Notes under the pieces: generated by a model
Seen by the model: only the letters and a program-made list of their open reading frames with translations
Told to the model about the DNA's origin: nothing
The model's database searches: none
Program-made: the position numbers and the translations under genes
From: Parietichytrium sp. I65-24A
Taxonomy: Eukaryota > Sar > Bigyra > Thraustochytrida > Thraustochytriidae
Assembly (NCBI GenBank): GCA_012862575.1
Contig: BLSF01000039.1
Span: forward strand, 187,695-251,694
Length of the DNA: 64,000 nt
Direction of reading: 5' to 3'
In this document: positions 1-10,382 of the stretch, one piece after another
Layout: the number at the start of each line of letters is the position of its first letter
Numbering within the stretch: position 1 is the first letter of the stretch

Positions 1-100
1 TAGCAAACTCGGAAACAAGCGCAAAACTTGTGAATTAACCTTCGCGTTTCGTGATGAGGGACATCAAAAGCCGAGTTTCTTTTGTTTGTATATGTGAGAC

Positions 101-2674
101 CTATAACCGTTCCATAATGAGTTTAATTGGGTCAGTTGCACTTGACTTTCCCTTCTTGACAGGCGTCGTTCCATTTGCGGAGAGCAACGATTCATCTAGT
201 TGCTTCTTCTTCGTTTGTATGTTGAGAATGTGTTCGTCCACTGTTCCCTGTGAGACAAGTTTATACACTGTCACTTCTTTCGTCTGCCCAATTCTATGAA
301 CCCTGTCCTCAGCCTGGCGATCCAAGCTCGGATTGAAGTCCAGATCGTGCAAAATCACGGTATCAGCACTCGTGAGATTGATCCCCATGCCTCCAGCCCT
401 GGTGCTCAGCAAGCAGGCCGGAATAGATCGATCGTTGTTGTACTTGTCGATGATATCTTGTCGGTCAGCAACGGCGGTGGTGCCGTCAAAGCGGACAAAT
501 TCAATATCAAGGGCTTGAAGCATCTCCTGTATGAGATCCAGGATCGTAGTCCACTGCGAGAAGATAAGAAAGCGATGGCGATCCTCTATCAGCTTTGGGA
601 GGAGCTTGCGCAACTCTTGCCCCTTGCACGACGTCCACAGTACATCATCAGGGAGTTTCATACTCCGTAGCTGTGCACTTGACCGACCGTGTTGTGTGGC
701 CAGGAGATGCAGATCCCAGTCCGAGTACGATTTGATTTCGTTCTTAATCATGTCCAGGGTTGCGTCCGGCCCGAAAGCTTGGACGCCATTCAAAAGCTTC
801 GCGACAGTCTCCATGGACCGATCAACACCATCTTTTGTTTTTGTCGATGTCTTACCGAACCAACTGCGCACAAGAAGAGGGTGGTTGGCAGCTTTTCTCA
901 ATTCTGAGAAGAAATGTACATACGCTTTCGTGGAGACTTTCTTGTTGCTACGATAGTCTTCCAGGATAGACTGATAAAGCTCCTGCTGTTCAAGCACAGG
1001 GTCCAGAAGACGAACCTTTTCTATTTTGGGGCTCAACTGCCCGAGCACGTCGGACTTGAGCCGCCGAAGAACAAAGGGCTTTAAAGCTGTGCGAATACGC
1101 TCAGTTTCGCCTTCGGCAACGCCGCGAAAATACTCCCCGAGCTGATTGCTCGTTGCGTCAAATACTTTGGGCATACAAAAGCTCATCAGAGCCAGCAGCT
1201 CTTCCAAATTGTTCTGTACAGGAGTTCCGCTCAAAAGCAATCTGCGCTTGCTGTTCACGCGAGTCAGACGTCGATACCTTGAAGAGTTCATGTTCTTTAT
1301 TCCATGCGCCTCATCTGTCACGATGTATACGAATTTGAACTTTCCAATGAACGAGCGATCTGCGGTACACGAATCGCGCTCAAAGTAGGTATAAGTCGTC
1401 AGAAGAATGTCAAAAGGCGGCTTCTTCTTTGGGCCGCGAGGTCTTTCCGTGTTGATGATCTCCATGCGATCCTTTTGAGATCCGTGAAACAAAACCGTCC
1501 GGTGTGTTGGCACCCATCTCTCCAGCTCCCGCCTCCAATTCTCGAGGGTGCTGGCTGGAGCAACAATAAGATGTGGTCCCGAAATGTTCTTTGTAGCCTT
1601 CAACCATGCCAAGACCGCGATGGCTTGTACGGTCTTTCCCAGCCCCATTTCGTCTGCTAGAATTCCGTTCAGCTGTTGCTCGTATAAAACTTGGAGCCAG
1701 TTGAGCCCAACCAGCTGATACTCCTTCAAAGAGTATCCTTCGGGAAAGAGCTTATCTGCCTCCTCTCGAGAAATCACGACTTCCTCCGTCTCTTTGCTGT
1801 CTCTCTTGCTTGACGAGTTTGTCGAAGGCATCTCTTGCGTCGATGCATCCCGTAGAGTGGTGCTATTGAGACAGTGCTTGTTCACATGATCTAGGAGCCG
1901 CTTGGAGATTGTTTCGCACCGCTCAAACAGCTCCCCGACAGCGTCTCCTTCGTCACTTCCAGAATACTCGTTCCCACTCTCCACCTCGCTGTCCAAGCTC
2001 TTGACGTCTGCCTCCTCTTCCTCCTCCTCATCCTCATCGTCGTTGTTAGAGTTTTCCGGCAGCTGCACCAACTTCTCGCTCGGTGCACTGGCTCTGGTTT
2101 TGCCCACGCGTTTCGGAAGTGCCACGGATTCTTTCACTAAATCTTGCTTCAGCGAGCCAATTACACTGTCCAAATCGTATTTTCCAGACACTGATTTACG
2201 CAGTTTGCTGCGGCTCCGCTTCTTGCCTACTGTGCCTTCGTCCGAGTCAGAATCAACAAGATCCACGGTGCTCTCTTCCGACGCTTTTGCCTTTTTGGAG
2301 ATGTCTCCCTTCCTGAATTTTCGCGGGAGAATAATCGATTCATCGGAGTCTGATTCAGATTCGGATTCTTTCTCCTCCCTGGCGCCGCTACCATCAAACC
2401 GTTGCGATCCTTCCTGCGTGGTCACCATGCCATCATCCTTGAGAGCACCTTGCTCCTCATCCTCGTCAGAACTGTCCACCACTACGAGCGCCTTCTTCGA
2501 CCTTGCCCTGCTCATATTTGGCGGCCCTTTGCGCAGCAGCGCCTTGCTAGTCTTCGCCTCGCCTTGTGAACCTTCAAACTTTTCGAAAAGGCTCTCTTCA
2601 AAGACGCTTCCTGCGGTTGAGATATCCAAAATGGACTCTTCTGGTTGACTAGCAAAGTATCTCGACCGTGGCAT
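101..2674 (-). CDS. SNF2-family ATPase, Fun30/SMARCAD1-like chromatin remodeller
   Basis: An 857-residue nuclear DNA-dependent ATPase. Residues 1-330 are Ser/Asp/Glu-rich low complexity with basic patches. The SNF2 ATPase follows: Walker A DEMGLGKT with the Lys near 347, DEAH at 454-457, SGTPVQNN, and a C-terminal helicase lobe with STRAGGMGINL and DRVHRIGQ. The HDLDFNPSLDRQAEDR stretch and the short spacing between lobes match the Fun30/SMARCAD1/ETL1 class rather than ISWI or CHD; no bromo-, chromo- or SANT domain is seen. Fun30 enzymes act in heterochromatin silencing and DNA-end resection, which is family knowledge. The frame stays open to 2701 only through a TTG codon; the first ATG is at 2674, followed by PRSRYF. 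No intron is needed. A CUE motif, typical of Fun30, is not obvious in the N-terminus. The SNF2 call is very secure; the subfamily is likely. Confidence 0.93.
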   Translation of the reverse strand: MPRSRYFASQPEESILDISTAGSVFEESLFEKFEGSQGEAKTSKALLRKGPPNMSRARSKKALVVVDSSDEDEEQGALKDDGMVTTQEGSQRFDGSGAREEKESESESDSDESIILPRKFRKGDISKKAKASEESTVDLVDSDSDEGTVGKKRSRSKLRKSVSGKYDLDSVIGSLKQDLVKESVALPKRVGKTRASAPSEKLVQLPENSNNDDEDEEEEEEADVKSLDSEVESGNEYSGSDEGDAVGELFERCETISKRLLDHVNKHCLNSTTLRDASTQEMPSTNSSSKRDSKETEEVVISREEADKLFPEGYSLKEYQLVGLNWLQVLYEQQLNGILADEMGLGKTVQAIAVLAWLKATKNISGPHLIVAPASTLENWRRELERWVPTHRTVLFHGSQKDRMEIINTERPRGPKKKPPFDILLTTYTYFERDSCTADRSFIGKFKFVYIVTDEAHGIKNMNSSRYRRLTRVNSKRRLLLSGTPVQNNLEELLALMSFCMPKVFDATSNQLGEYFRGVAEGETERIRTALKPFVLRRLKSDVLGQLSPKIEKVRLLDPVLEQQELYQSILEDYRSNKKVSTKAYVHFFSELRKAANHPLLVRSWFGKTSTKTKDGVDRSMETVAKLLNGVQAFGPDATLDMIKNEIKSYSDWDLHLLATQHGRSSAQLRSMKLPDDVLWTSCKGQELRKLLPKLIEDRHRFLIFSQWTTILDLIQEMLQALDIEFVRFDGTTAVADRQDIIDKYNNDRSIPACLLSTRAGGMGINLTSADTVILHDLDFNPSLDRQAEDRVHRIGQTKEVTVYKLVSQGTVDEHILNIQTKKKQLDESLLSANGTTPVKKGKSSATDPIKLIMERL

Positions 2675-3820
2675 GCTCAGAACACCTTTGTGCACGTGCA
2701 AATGGAACCGCGAACAACAACCTTTTCGCTATTTTCACACGGAGACTTTTGCACTTTCTGTCGCTGCTTTTGCTGTCGTCCACCGTCCACCGTCCACTGT
2801 CGACTGGCCGTCTCTCTCAGTACAACGTTCTCCCCACGTGCAATCGCCGACGGCTGAGCGACCGGCTCTCTTTGACTGCAGCTCAAGACCGAGTGTCCCA
2901 GCGCGTCCCAATGTGTACTCGACGTGTACTCGAGCACTGTTGTCCCACTCTCTGTAAGGTCTTAGCTGTTAATTTAAAAGCTATTGGTGGTCCGTGGTTT
3001 TGAATGAATCAATTGCGTAAGGATGACGTCAGACAAAGCGTCGGGACGGTTTTTTCGAAATTCAAAAAATCCATTTCTTTCGAGCTCAATCTCCTCATGT
3101 TCGCACCCCACCTTCCGATAGGGTTTGTTTACGCTCTCACTTCGTGGCTTCACTTATCATGTTCGAAGAACGGAAAAGGGAAAAGGAAATTTATTGACTG
3201 TGAATGTGGTGTTGGCGGTGAATATCGGTGAATTGACTGAATTGACTATTGACTGTGAACTTCAAGTTGAGTATTCCACTGTCGGATCAAGGTGGCTTTT
3301 GTCTCTTTGTCTATAAATTAACAACTGCGAATTCCGGCCGGCTGTGATGGGGGAAATGGGGATGAGAAAGTGTTACATACAATTTTAATTAAATGAATGT
3401 AGAAGATAGGAAGAGAGAGTTTTCCTGGACTGATCTCACAAATTTTGAAGTTACATAGCACCATGAGAGCTTGCCCACCTTCAAGATTGCCAGCGGCTCT
3501 CACTTCAAATGTCTTTGAATTAAGGAGACTCCAGAAACCGGGCGCACGAGGACATTGTTTGACCAGTTTGTTTCCATGGGGAGCGAAGGAAAAGGAAGAA
3601 GAATGACGCTATGGGGCCGAGTTGCGATCAATGTGCAGCTGGAATTGGCAAGCGTTGAAGTAAATTTATGGGACGGACTACAGCTTCTATCTGCAACTTC
3701 GTGTCAGGACGACTTCTCATAGAATGCAAACTCTTGAGAAGAAGCTGTCGATGTTTTGGATTTTGAAGAACAAACGCTCGCGCGAACTGAGAGCAGAAGA
3801 GACTAATGGCTCGGGAATAT
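2675..3820. other. Intergenic: upstream region of the SNF2 gene and 3' flank of the Gln-rich gene
   Basis: No coding frame that I can support. It should hold the promoter of the leftward SNF2 gene on its left and the 3' untranslated region of the Gln-rich gene on its right. A full CRE-type palindrome TGACGTCA lies at 3024-3031. Short open frames here have no recognisable composition. Confidence 0.6.
3024..3031. promoter_or_regulatory. CRE-type bZIP palindrome TGACGTCA
   Basis: A perfect 8-bp CRE about 350 bp upstream of the SNF2 gene start. CREs bind CREB/ATF-type bZIP dimers in many eukaryotes. Function here is an inference, since a single 8-mer can occur by chance. Confidence 0.3.
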
Positions 3821-6800
3821 TCAGATGTCGGCAAATGGATCATCTTCCCCCTTGTCCTCACTATTCTCAGCTTCAGTATCATCTACGTTGCCATCTTTAC
3901 TCATTTCACCAATTTCACGATTTTCGCCCTCTTCAGCTCCCGCCGCTGCGGAGTCTTCACCGTCCACATCTTCCGTAAGTTGACTCTGCTGCAACAGAGC
4001 ATGCGGCGAGGAAGGTGGACTTGCTACATCCTCCCTTCTGGTTTCTTCTTCGGATGCGGTTGCATTTTCCGTGCCACAGTTGTCGTCAGTTTCGGCAACT
4101 ACTTCATTCTGAGGAATCGTAGATTGGGCATCATCTTGGTGCCCGATTTTAGTTCCGTTTTCCTCAGTTTGCAATTGGTCTGACTGTCCAATCGCGTCTG
4201 CGTTCTGTTCTTTGGCGAAATCTTGCGAAGTCTGCGCGTTGCTCGCAATTGCCTCGCCGTTGCTTGGCGATGCAGGTCCCGGTGGAGCCGTTGTGCCCAA
4301 CCCCTCTTCTTGCTTCGCCTCCGCCTCCGCCTCATCGCCCCTCCAATCGTCCTTTGGACTCAAACTTTGGAGGTCCCAGACAGCAACGGGCGATGATGCA
4401 AGTATATTCGCTTTTCCTTCTTGAGGGGCTTCTGAGTCGTGTTCCTGAGACTCTTGTGCCGATAGCTTGGAATGGTACTGAGCCCAACTGTCCTCTTGGT
4501 GCTGCTGCGGCGGGAGTTGTTGTTGGTGCTGCAGATCCCAACTGCCCTGTCGTTGAAGTCGTTCTTGTTCCTGTTGTCCTTCTTGTTGTTGCAGCCCCCA
4601 ATCGCTCTGTCGCTGAAGCTGTTCTTGTTGCTGCTGATGATGATGATGCTGACTCCAGCTGCTCTGTCGCTGCACTTGTTGTTGCTGCCGAACTTGTTGT
4701 CGCTGCACTTGTTGTTGATGCTGACTCCAGCTGCTCTGTCGCTGCACTTGTTGTTGATTCACAACTGATTTTTGTCGCTGCACTTGTTGTTGATGCACAA
4801 CTGGTTGTTGTCGCTGCACTTGATGTTGCAGCTGCACTTGTTGTCGTCGCTGCACTTGATATTGCTGCTGCACTTGTTGTTGTCGCTGCGCCTGATATTG
4901 TTGCTGCACTTGATGTTGTTGCTGCACTTGTTGTCGTCGCTGCGGGTGCGAGTAGCTCATTGTTGAGTGACTTCGCACAGGCTGGTGCAATCTCTGGTTT
5001 GATGAGGTGAATTCCGGACTCGAGGGAGAATCATAAGAGTGAAACCTCTGTAAACCTCTATCCGTTTCTACTCCATGAGATGATGACGGAGTAGAAGAGA
5101 CGAACGTCCTAGCCGCTCCGCCGTCCTTTGGGGTGGGCTGGCGGCGAACCTCCTCCATATCAGGTAAAGCCCGGTCCCTATAGAACCTTGCAAGGTTTAT
5201 TATGCGGGCAGTGAACTTGGCCACCTCGGCGAGTTGGGTCGCATCATTACGTCTTTCATCTCTAAACCGAGCCGCCTCTTGAGATGCAAGTCTTTGGGTA
5301 TTCAGGATCGCTTCAAGGATCCTGCTCTGGTCGCGGATAGATGATTTCAACAGTATAATGTCTTCCTGCGCGCTCTTGAGCTGCTGCCGGAGCCTAGAAT
5401 TGGTCTCTATCTGCCGATGGCACATTCTCAGGACCAGGCGCATTTGAGTACCATCGATTGAAGAGGTTCCCGATTGTTGAGAACTGGAAGTATATGGGCT
5501 CTGGCCCGGCGACGGCAGAAATCGCTGGTTTGCGATGTGAGAGTTGTGATGCGATGCATTTTGTTGCTCAGTGCGACCCGGTTCCAAATTCCGACCTTGT
5601 AAAGGAATGGCATCAGTGAGGTTGGAGTTGGAATTTAAGCTCGGTTGACGGGATTGTGCGGGGTAGAAGGTTCGCGAAAACACCTCGTTTACCTGTTCAC
5701 GAGTTGTAGCATCGACATGCCTTGGCTCATATTCTCCATAAGGCCCATGGGGAGATAATGCACTTTTATCTTCTCCCCTCTGATTCGCTTTGGTCAACGG
5801 CTCCTGTCTCTGGAGTGAATTCGCGAGCGAAACATTTGCTGGGCTGGCTTCACCTGTCGCGCGCACATTTTCGTTTAAGGTTTGCCTCTCCGATGACAAC
5901 AATTCTTGACTAGTTTTATCCGGGTCTTTATCACTGATGCCCACGACTTTGACAAGTTTAGACCCCCCTCCAGGAATTTCTGCCTTGTTTAAAGACTCTC
6001 CTTTCGCAACTTCAGAATCCTTCTCACGGAGGTCTGCTTGTCCGATTGCCTCTGACCCGGTTGCTGTCTTTGCGACAGACGACTCCAGACCGGCCGCATC
6101 GCCGACTGGACTCACGGACTTCTTAGCTGCGCTTTGTGACTCCTCTTCATTCTCTGGAATCTTTACGTCCAACCTGACCTCAGGCGAATCTTGCTTGGCG
6201 CCAGCACCTAAAAGCCTTCCCTTCCCGACAGTTTCAGGCTGCACATTTGAAGGAGGAGCCTTAGTTTCAGGCTGCACATTTGAAGGAGGAGCCTTAGTTT
6301 CAATTCCGTGTTGTGAAGCTACACTGGTATTCGACTCTCCTCTTGCTATACCAGTATCGCACGCACTGAGTGACTTTCCCGACACTATTGGCAGCGCATC
6401 GCCTTGTTTTGATTCTGTATTGTTTGAAAAGCTAGAAGTGCACTGTTCCGGTGCTAATTTAGCTTCTCCATGTGTGCGCGAGCTGCGATCCTCTTGCGAT
6501 TGCAAACTCATTCCATCATTTGGGTGTTGGCACTCATCCGATGCACTAGGCACTTTCACGCGTCTCTCTTGGCTTCCCTGTCTTCCTATGTTACCCTTAA
6601 ATGACACGAATGCCGCTGACGGTGCCTTCAAGCCGTTCACTTCGTCTGATACCAAAATTTGCGGCGACAACTTGCCCGAGAGAACTGCTGCAGCGTTGCT
6701 TGTCTTGTTTAGATTCTCTTGTTGCTCTTTGCGTATGTCACTCCCTAATTTACCAGTGCCTTTTCGTTCGAGCCGGTTTTCTTTCGAATCTTCCTGCACG

Positions 6801-7708
6801 CGCTGAGACGCTGGCGCGGGTAGCTTCTTTGTACTGTTTCGCATCAAGCCGGCATGCTTATCGTCGGGAGAGGTCGACAGCTTGCCCGGCCTGACATGCC
6901 TCGACTCACTCATACCATGTAAGCCATCAGGAGTGGTCCGCTCTTCGCATAAGGTCGCGTGGCCGTTGGATTCTGCCATATCCGACTCTTGCTTCACATT
7001 TACGATGCGCTGCTTTTTAGATCCGAATACAGAATCTTTGGAAATGGTCCGGTTAACCCTTGGGCGCTTATGTTTATTAGGCTCGCTCGCACGTTTCGTC
7101 TGATTCGGCGACAGATCCTCCCCACTGATTTTGCAATTAAACAATAGCTTGATTAGTCTCGAACATTTACAAACACTTCCCGCCGACACGTCCATGTTTG
7201 GAATTAGCTCCCACGCATGAATCTTTTCGGGCCGGTCGTCGGCCCCACAATCAGCCTTGAATTGCGATAGCTCCCCGTTTGCATAGCGTTGCAAAAAAAG
7301 CTCACAAGGAGAAGGTGTCTGAACTGCACATGCCAACGCCTGCAAAAACGGCTCCTTGTAACTCTTCGCGACCATGCGGAAATTCTGCGAGCTCAACATG
7401 AACGCCAAGAGCACCAGAGTTTTGTTCTGCCTATAAAACGAGCAGATCAGCAACTTGTGTACCATCTGCGCATCAATTTTGTGCTTATGCAGCCACTCCG
7501 TGCAGCATTTTTCGTCATCTTCGGCCAGCCCATCCCTCGCATTCGATATGGACAGCATTTTCACCGGCAAAACGTGATATTTTGGTGTCCACGAAACCTT
7601 GCCACTCTGCATGATGTCCATGAACTTTTGTGAGATATCGTCCACTTCCGACTGCTCCACGCTCCAGACCACCGCCGACGGCGGCCTGGACGGGGTATTT
7701 TTCGCCAT
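3821..7708 (-). CDS. Large Gln-rich coiled-coil protein, function unknown
   Basis: A 1295-residue protein I do not recognise. Residues 1 to about 200 look globular (mixed hydrophobic, with Cys and Trp). Residues 200-750 are Ser/Lys/Glu-rich and likely disordered, with basic patches such as KRPRVNR and KKQRI that could be nuclear-localisation signals. Residues ~755-845 are strongly helical and probably coiled coil (RLRQQLKSAQEDIILLK). Residues ~915-1075 are a Gln/Val/Arg-rich tract of near-repeats of VQRQQ. The last 200 residues are acidic and end in DPFADI. An 11-residue unit KAPPSNVQPET is present twice in tandem, encoded by a 33-bp repeat around 6241-6306. The frame is open to 7756 through a TTG; the first ATG is 7708, starting MAKNTPSRPP. 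A nuclear scaffold or co-regulator is conceivable from composition only. Confidence 0.8.
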   Translation of the reverse strand: MAKNTPSRPPSAVVWSVEQSEVDDISQKFMDIMQSGKVSWTPKYHVLPVKMLSISNARDGLAEDDEKCCTEWLHKHKIDAQMVHKLLICSFYRQNKTLVLLAFMLSSQNFRMVAKSYKEPFLQALACAVQTPSPCELFLQRYANGELSQFKADCGADDRPEKIHAWELIPNMDVSAGSVCKCSRLIKLLFNCKISGEDLSPNQTKRASEPNKHKRPRVNRTISKDSVFGSKKQRIVNVKQESDMAESNGHATLCEERTTPDGLHGMSESRHVRPGKLSTSPDDKHAGLMRNSTKKLPAPASQRVQEDSKENRLERKGTGKLGSDIRKEQQENLNKTSNAAAVLSGKLSPQILVSDEVNGLKAPSAAFVSFKGNIGRQGSQERRVKVPSASDECQHPNDGMSLQSQEDRSSRTHGEAKLAPEQCTSSFSNNTESKQGDALPIVSGKSLSACDTGIARGESNTSVASQHGIETKAPPSNVQPETKAPPSNVQPETVGKGRLLGAGAKQDSPEVRLDVKIPENEEESQSAAKKSVSPVGDAAGLESSVAKTATGSEAIGQADLREKDSEVAKGESLNKAEIPGGGSKLVKVVGISDKDPDKTSQELLSSERQTLNENVRATGEASPANVSLANSLQRQEPLTKANQRGEDKSALSPHGPYGEYEPRHVDATTREQVNEVFSRTFYPAQSRQPSLNSNSNLTDAIPLQGRNLEPGRTEQQNASHHNSHIANQRFLPSPGQSPYTSSSQQSGTSSIDGTQMRLVLRMCHRQIETNSRLRQQLKSAQEDIILLKSSIRDQSRILEAILNTQRLASQEAARFRDERRNDATQLAEVAKFTARIINLARFYRDRALPDMEEVRRQPTPKDGGAARTFVSSTPSSSHGVETDRGLQRFHSYDSPSSPEFTSSNQRLHQPVRSHSTMSYSHPQRRQQVQQQHQVQQQYQAQRQQQVQQQYQVQRRQQVQLQHQVQRQQPVVHQQQVQRQKSVVNQQQVQRQSSWSQHQQQVQRQQVRQQQQVQRQSSWSQHHHHQQQQEQLQRQSDWGLQQQEGQQEQERLQRQGSWDLQHQQQLPPQQHQEDSWAQYHSKLSAQESQEHDSEAPQEGKANILASSPVAVWDLQSLSPKDDWRGDEAEAEAKQEEGLGTTAPPGPASPSNGEAIASNAQTSQDFAKEQNADAIGQSDQLQTEENGTKIGHQDDAQSTIPQNEVVAETDDNCGTENATASEEETRREDVASPPSSPHALLQQSQLTEDVDGEDSAAAGAEEGENREIGEMSKDGNVDDTEAENSEDKGEDDPFADI
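4480..4960 (-). repeat. Imperfect trinucleotide-rich Gln tract
   Basis: CAA/CAG-rich coding repeat (read on the minus strand) encoding runs of QQQ and VQRQQ, with interspersed Trp-Ser-Gln units (SSWSQ). On the plus strand it creates long Val/Ala- or Leu-rich phantom frames, which are not genes. Its impurity suggests old, slowly diverging expansion. Confidence 0.8.
6241..6306. repeat. 33-bp tandem duplication inside the Gln-rich gene
   Basis: Two adjacent, essentially identical 33-bp units that add one in-frame copy of an 11-residue segment to the disordered part of the protein. The length keeps frame, as expected of a tolerated expansion. Confidence 0.85.
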
Positions 7709-8858
7709 GGCAGCGTTCCAGATTCGGCCTGACAAACGGAGTCTGCACTTCGCCAAACCAGAACTAACCCCAGGCAGAAAATTTCTCCCACGATCAACCC
7801 GGGTGCCAACTTGAAAAACCGAGTCGCAATCAGCGCCAGAGAGAGCGACGCGCCACCCTGCGCGGCGCTGCTAGTTGCTCTCAGCGGCTCGCTTCTCGGA
7901 CTATACTTGCCGCCGCATCCGCTCCTGCTCACACTGCCCACACTGCCCACTGCACGTGTCAATTGAAAACGAGCAACAAAGAACCACCCAACACAACAAC
8001 ACAACAACACACTCCACACACTCGAAACATCTCCAAACTATTCCACCAAACTCTCCAAACTCTAGGTTCTTCGAATGTAGAGTTCTTAGAGTTCTTCTTC
8101 CGTCTTTTAGAGATAGACTGCCAGTATTAGACACTGGCTAGCTTGAACTACTACACCCCATCAGGCTCCGATGTAAGTGTTTATAATAAAATGTTTAAAA
8201 AACCGGGACGGCGGGTGCATACAGTAGGTACTAGGTGATTTAATTAAAAGCCGGCCTCTAGGCTCGTGGCGTAGCGAACTGCTAACCATGTTAGCAATCC
8301 CTCCTTCACGACACTAGGCAAGAGAATAGCTGGGGCTACTGCACTCGCGCGAGGGTCGCTGTAGCCTGATCATTAGTAAGTATAGTAAATCTGCCTAGCT
8401 CTGGAATCACAGGCTTTCACAGTAAGTTCAATTCCGCCGGTGATGGATATACCCACGAGATGGATGTTTTTTCTGACCTCCACACTTTGCCTGCGGGCTT
8501 GCACATCTCGGCCGCGCCACTTGTGCTCGTTTAATGGGCTCGTAGCCTAGATCGGTCTCTCTATAGATAAAATTTTCGATCAGTTTTTTCAGTTTTTTCA
8601 GTTCAAAGTTTACCAGAAAAGTACAATTTTGCCGGGGAAATTCGGGCATACTACACAACATCTAGCTAGGACATCTTTCGATAGTGACAATTAGCTCGGG
8701 AAGGGCCTCGAATGATTTTCCGAGCTGCAAAGATATCCCGAGACCTTGAAGATCCTGAGGACTCTCTCTCAAGACCAGGAAACAGAAAAGTGCGAAGAGC
8801 GAAGAACGAAAGAGAGGCACAGTTAACCGTGTCGCACAGAGGTCAGAGGCAAAGCAGA
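7709..8858. other. Divergent intergenic region between the Gln-rich gene and the S28 peptidase
   Basis: No supported gene. It should contain both divergent promoters. AC-rich runs (CACAACAACACAACAACAC near 7990-8010) and an AT-rich stretch near 8178-8250 are visible. A perfect 6-bp hairpin GCTAAC-CAT-GTTAGC near 8279-8294 was examined as a possible tRNA arm and not supported. Confidence 0.6.
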
Positions 8859-10382
8859 ATGGTATTTGCAGCAGTTTCAAACGCGGTTTGGGCGCTGGCA
8901 TTGGTGGTTGGATCAGCTGGATCAGCCGGAGCGAAAGGTATTGAAGGGTTGACATTTGTGCCAGGATCCGACAGGCTGCGTGAGGTCGGGTTTGACAGGA
9001 AGATTATTGATGAGGCGGAGGAGAAATGGTTTATGAATCGGATCGACCATTTTAGCAGCTCCAAGGCGGAAGGCGTTTATGCGCAGCGGTATTTTGTGTA
9101 TGACAAGTTTTGGAAGGGTGACGGGGCTCCGATATTCTTTTACACGGGCAATGAGGCAGACGTGTCGTTGTATTTGCACGCCACAGGACTCATCTGGGAG
9201 AACGCGCAAGACTTTGGAGCTTGCATCGTGTTTGCTGAGCATAGATACTATGGAAAGTCGCAAATCAAGAACAACACGAACCTTGAATTCCTGACCCACG
9301 ACCAGGCACTCGCCGATTTTGCTGCCTTACTGTACTCATTCCAAGGAAATCACAGTGCATTTCGATCGCCAATCATATCTTTTGGGGGAAGCTACGGAGG
9401 CATGCTTAGCGCATGGTTCCGTTTCAAGTACCCCACTCTCATCACCGGGTCTATTGCAAGCAGTGCGCCTATATTTGCCTTCGAAGGGGAGGGCTTTGAC
9501 TTTTTCAAAAACGGCGGAAACGGATACTGGCAGATTGTGACGGAGACTGCCGGTGAAGAATGTGCGAAAGCATCCAAAGTAGCTTTCAAGGACTTACTTT
9601 CAGAAAAGTACAGCGCAAAGGACCTCGCCAAGCTTTACAACCTCTGTGAGGAACCGTCCTCTGCATTGGACGTTGCACTCTGGGTTGCGAATGCATTCGA
9701 TACCATGGCTATGGGGGAGTTCCCGTTCAGTTCCAACTATCTCACGAACGACCCGAAGGTATATCTTCCAGCATTCCCGGTGAAAGCTGCCTGCCGAGCT
9801 ATGCTCAACGCTAATAACGGTGACGCAACCGATCTCCTAGTTGGTGCATCATTCTTCTACAATGCCTCAAAGAACGAGAGGTGCTACAAAATTCCAAAGA
9901 CCACGGAAGCAGGTGATGACCGATTTTCTGGGCTGCTCTGGACAACGCAGTGGTGTGCGGAAGCAATGCCCGAGGAATTTTACTTTTCGATGAATGGAAA
10001 GGATGACATGTTTTTTTCGTTTAACGATCCATTCTCGACCAAGGAAATTGAGGATAGATGCGCAAAGGTGTACAACTTGAAACGAGACTCCAAAAAGGTG
10101 CGTTATACATACGGCTCGCCCCAGGAATTTTTGAATTCTGCTTCAAACATGGTTCTCCTGAATGGAAAATTCGATCCCTGGCGAAGTGGAGGCGTCACAA
10201 CGCTCACGGAAGCTCAAAAGGCTCGCGGGCTGCATGCTTTTGTAATAGAAAATGGTGCCCACCACGTGGATCTCATGTTCTCTGACAAAGGCGACACGGA
10301 TGATATTCGCAAAGCGCGCGCTTACCAGCTCCAAGTCATTCGCGGCTGGATCAAAGACCATCAGAGCGTGATCAACGCGTAG
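8859..10382 (+). CDS. Secreted or lysosomal serine carboxypeptidase, family S28 (prolyl carboxypeptidase-like)
   Basis: A 507-residue protease that would remove C-terminal residues after proline (PRCP) or N-terminal dipeptides (DPP2); both activities occur in family S28. The nucleophile elbow GGSYGG has Ser at 178, the acid is the Asp of FDPW (about 439), and the His lies in GAHHVDL (468/469), so the triad is complete and correctly ordered. FTRNEAD-like family landmarks appear as FFYTGNEADV and EHRYYGKS. I prefer ATG 8859 because it gives a signal peptide (VWALALVVGSAGSAGA), whereas the longer frame from ATG 8712 would bury it behind 49 charged residues. It probably acts in the secretory or lysosomal lumen. 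Length fits the family; no intron is needed. PRCP versus DPP2 specificity cannot be told from sequence alone. Confidence 0.93.
   Translation: MVFAAVSNAVWALALVVGSAGSAGAKGIEGLTFVPGSDRLREVGFDRKIIDEAEEKWFMNRIDHFSSSKAEGVYAQRYFVYDKFWKGDGAPIFFYTGNEADVSLYLHATGLIWENAQDFGACIVFAEHRYYGKSQIKNNTNLEFLTHDQALADFAALLYSFQGNHSAFRSPIISFGGSYGGMLSAWFRFKYPTLITGSIASSAPIFAFEGEGFDFFKNGGNGYWQIVTETAGEECAKASKVAFKDLLSEKYSAKDLAKLYNLCEEPSSALDVALWVANAFDTMAMGEFPFSSNYLTNDPKVYLPAFPVKAACRAMLNANNGDATDLLVGASFFYNASKNERCYKIPKTTEAGDDRFSGLLWTTQWCAEAMPEEFYFSMNGKDDMFFSFNDPFSTKEIEDRCAKVYNLKRDSKKVRYTYGSPQEFLNSASNMVLLNGKFDPWRSGGVTTLTEAQKARGLHAFVIENGAHHVDLMFSDKGDTDDIRKARAYQLQVIRGWIKDHQSVINA

Noticed and set aside
1902-2648. 248-codon plus-strand frame antisense to the SNF2 gene
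   Set aside because: Ser/Leu-rich mirror of the acidic Ser-rich N-terminus of the SNF2 protein; no domain, and the opposite strand has an unmistakable gene.
4249-5010. 253-codon Val/Ala-rich frame antisense to the Gln tract
   Set aside because: It is the complement of CAG/CAA repeats; composition follows the repeat, not a protein family.
8270-8330. tRNA-like sequence with a GCTAAC-CAT-GTTAGC hairpin
   Set aside because: The loop is three bases, there is no T-loop GGTTCRA motif and no matching acceptor stem.
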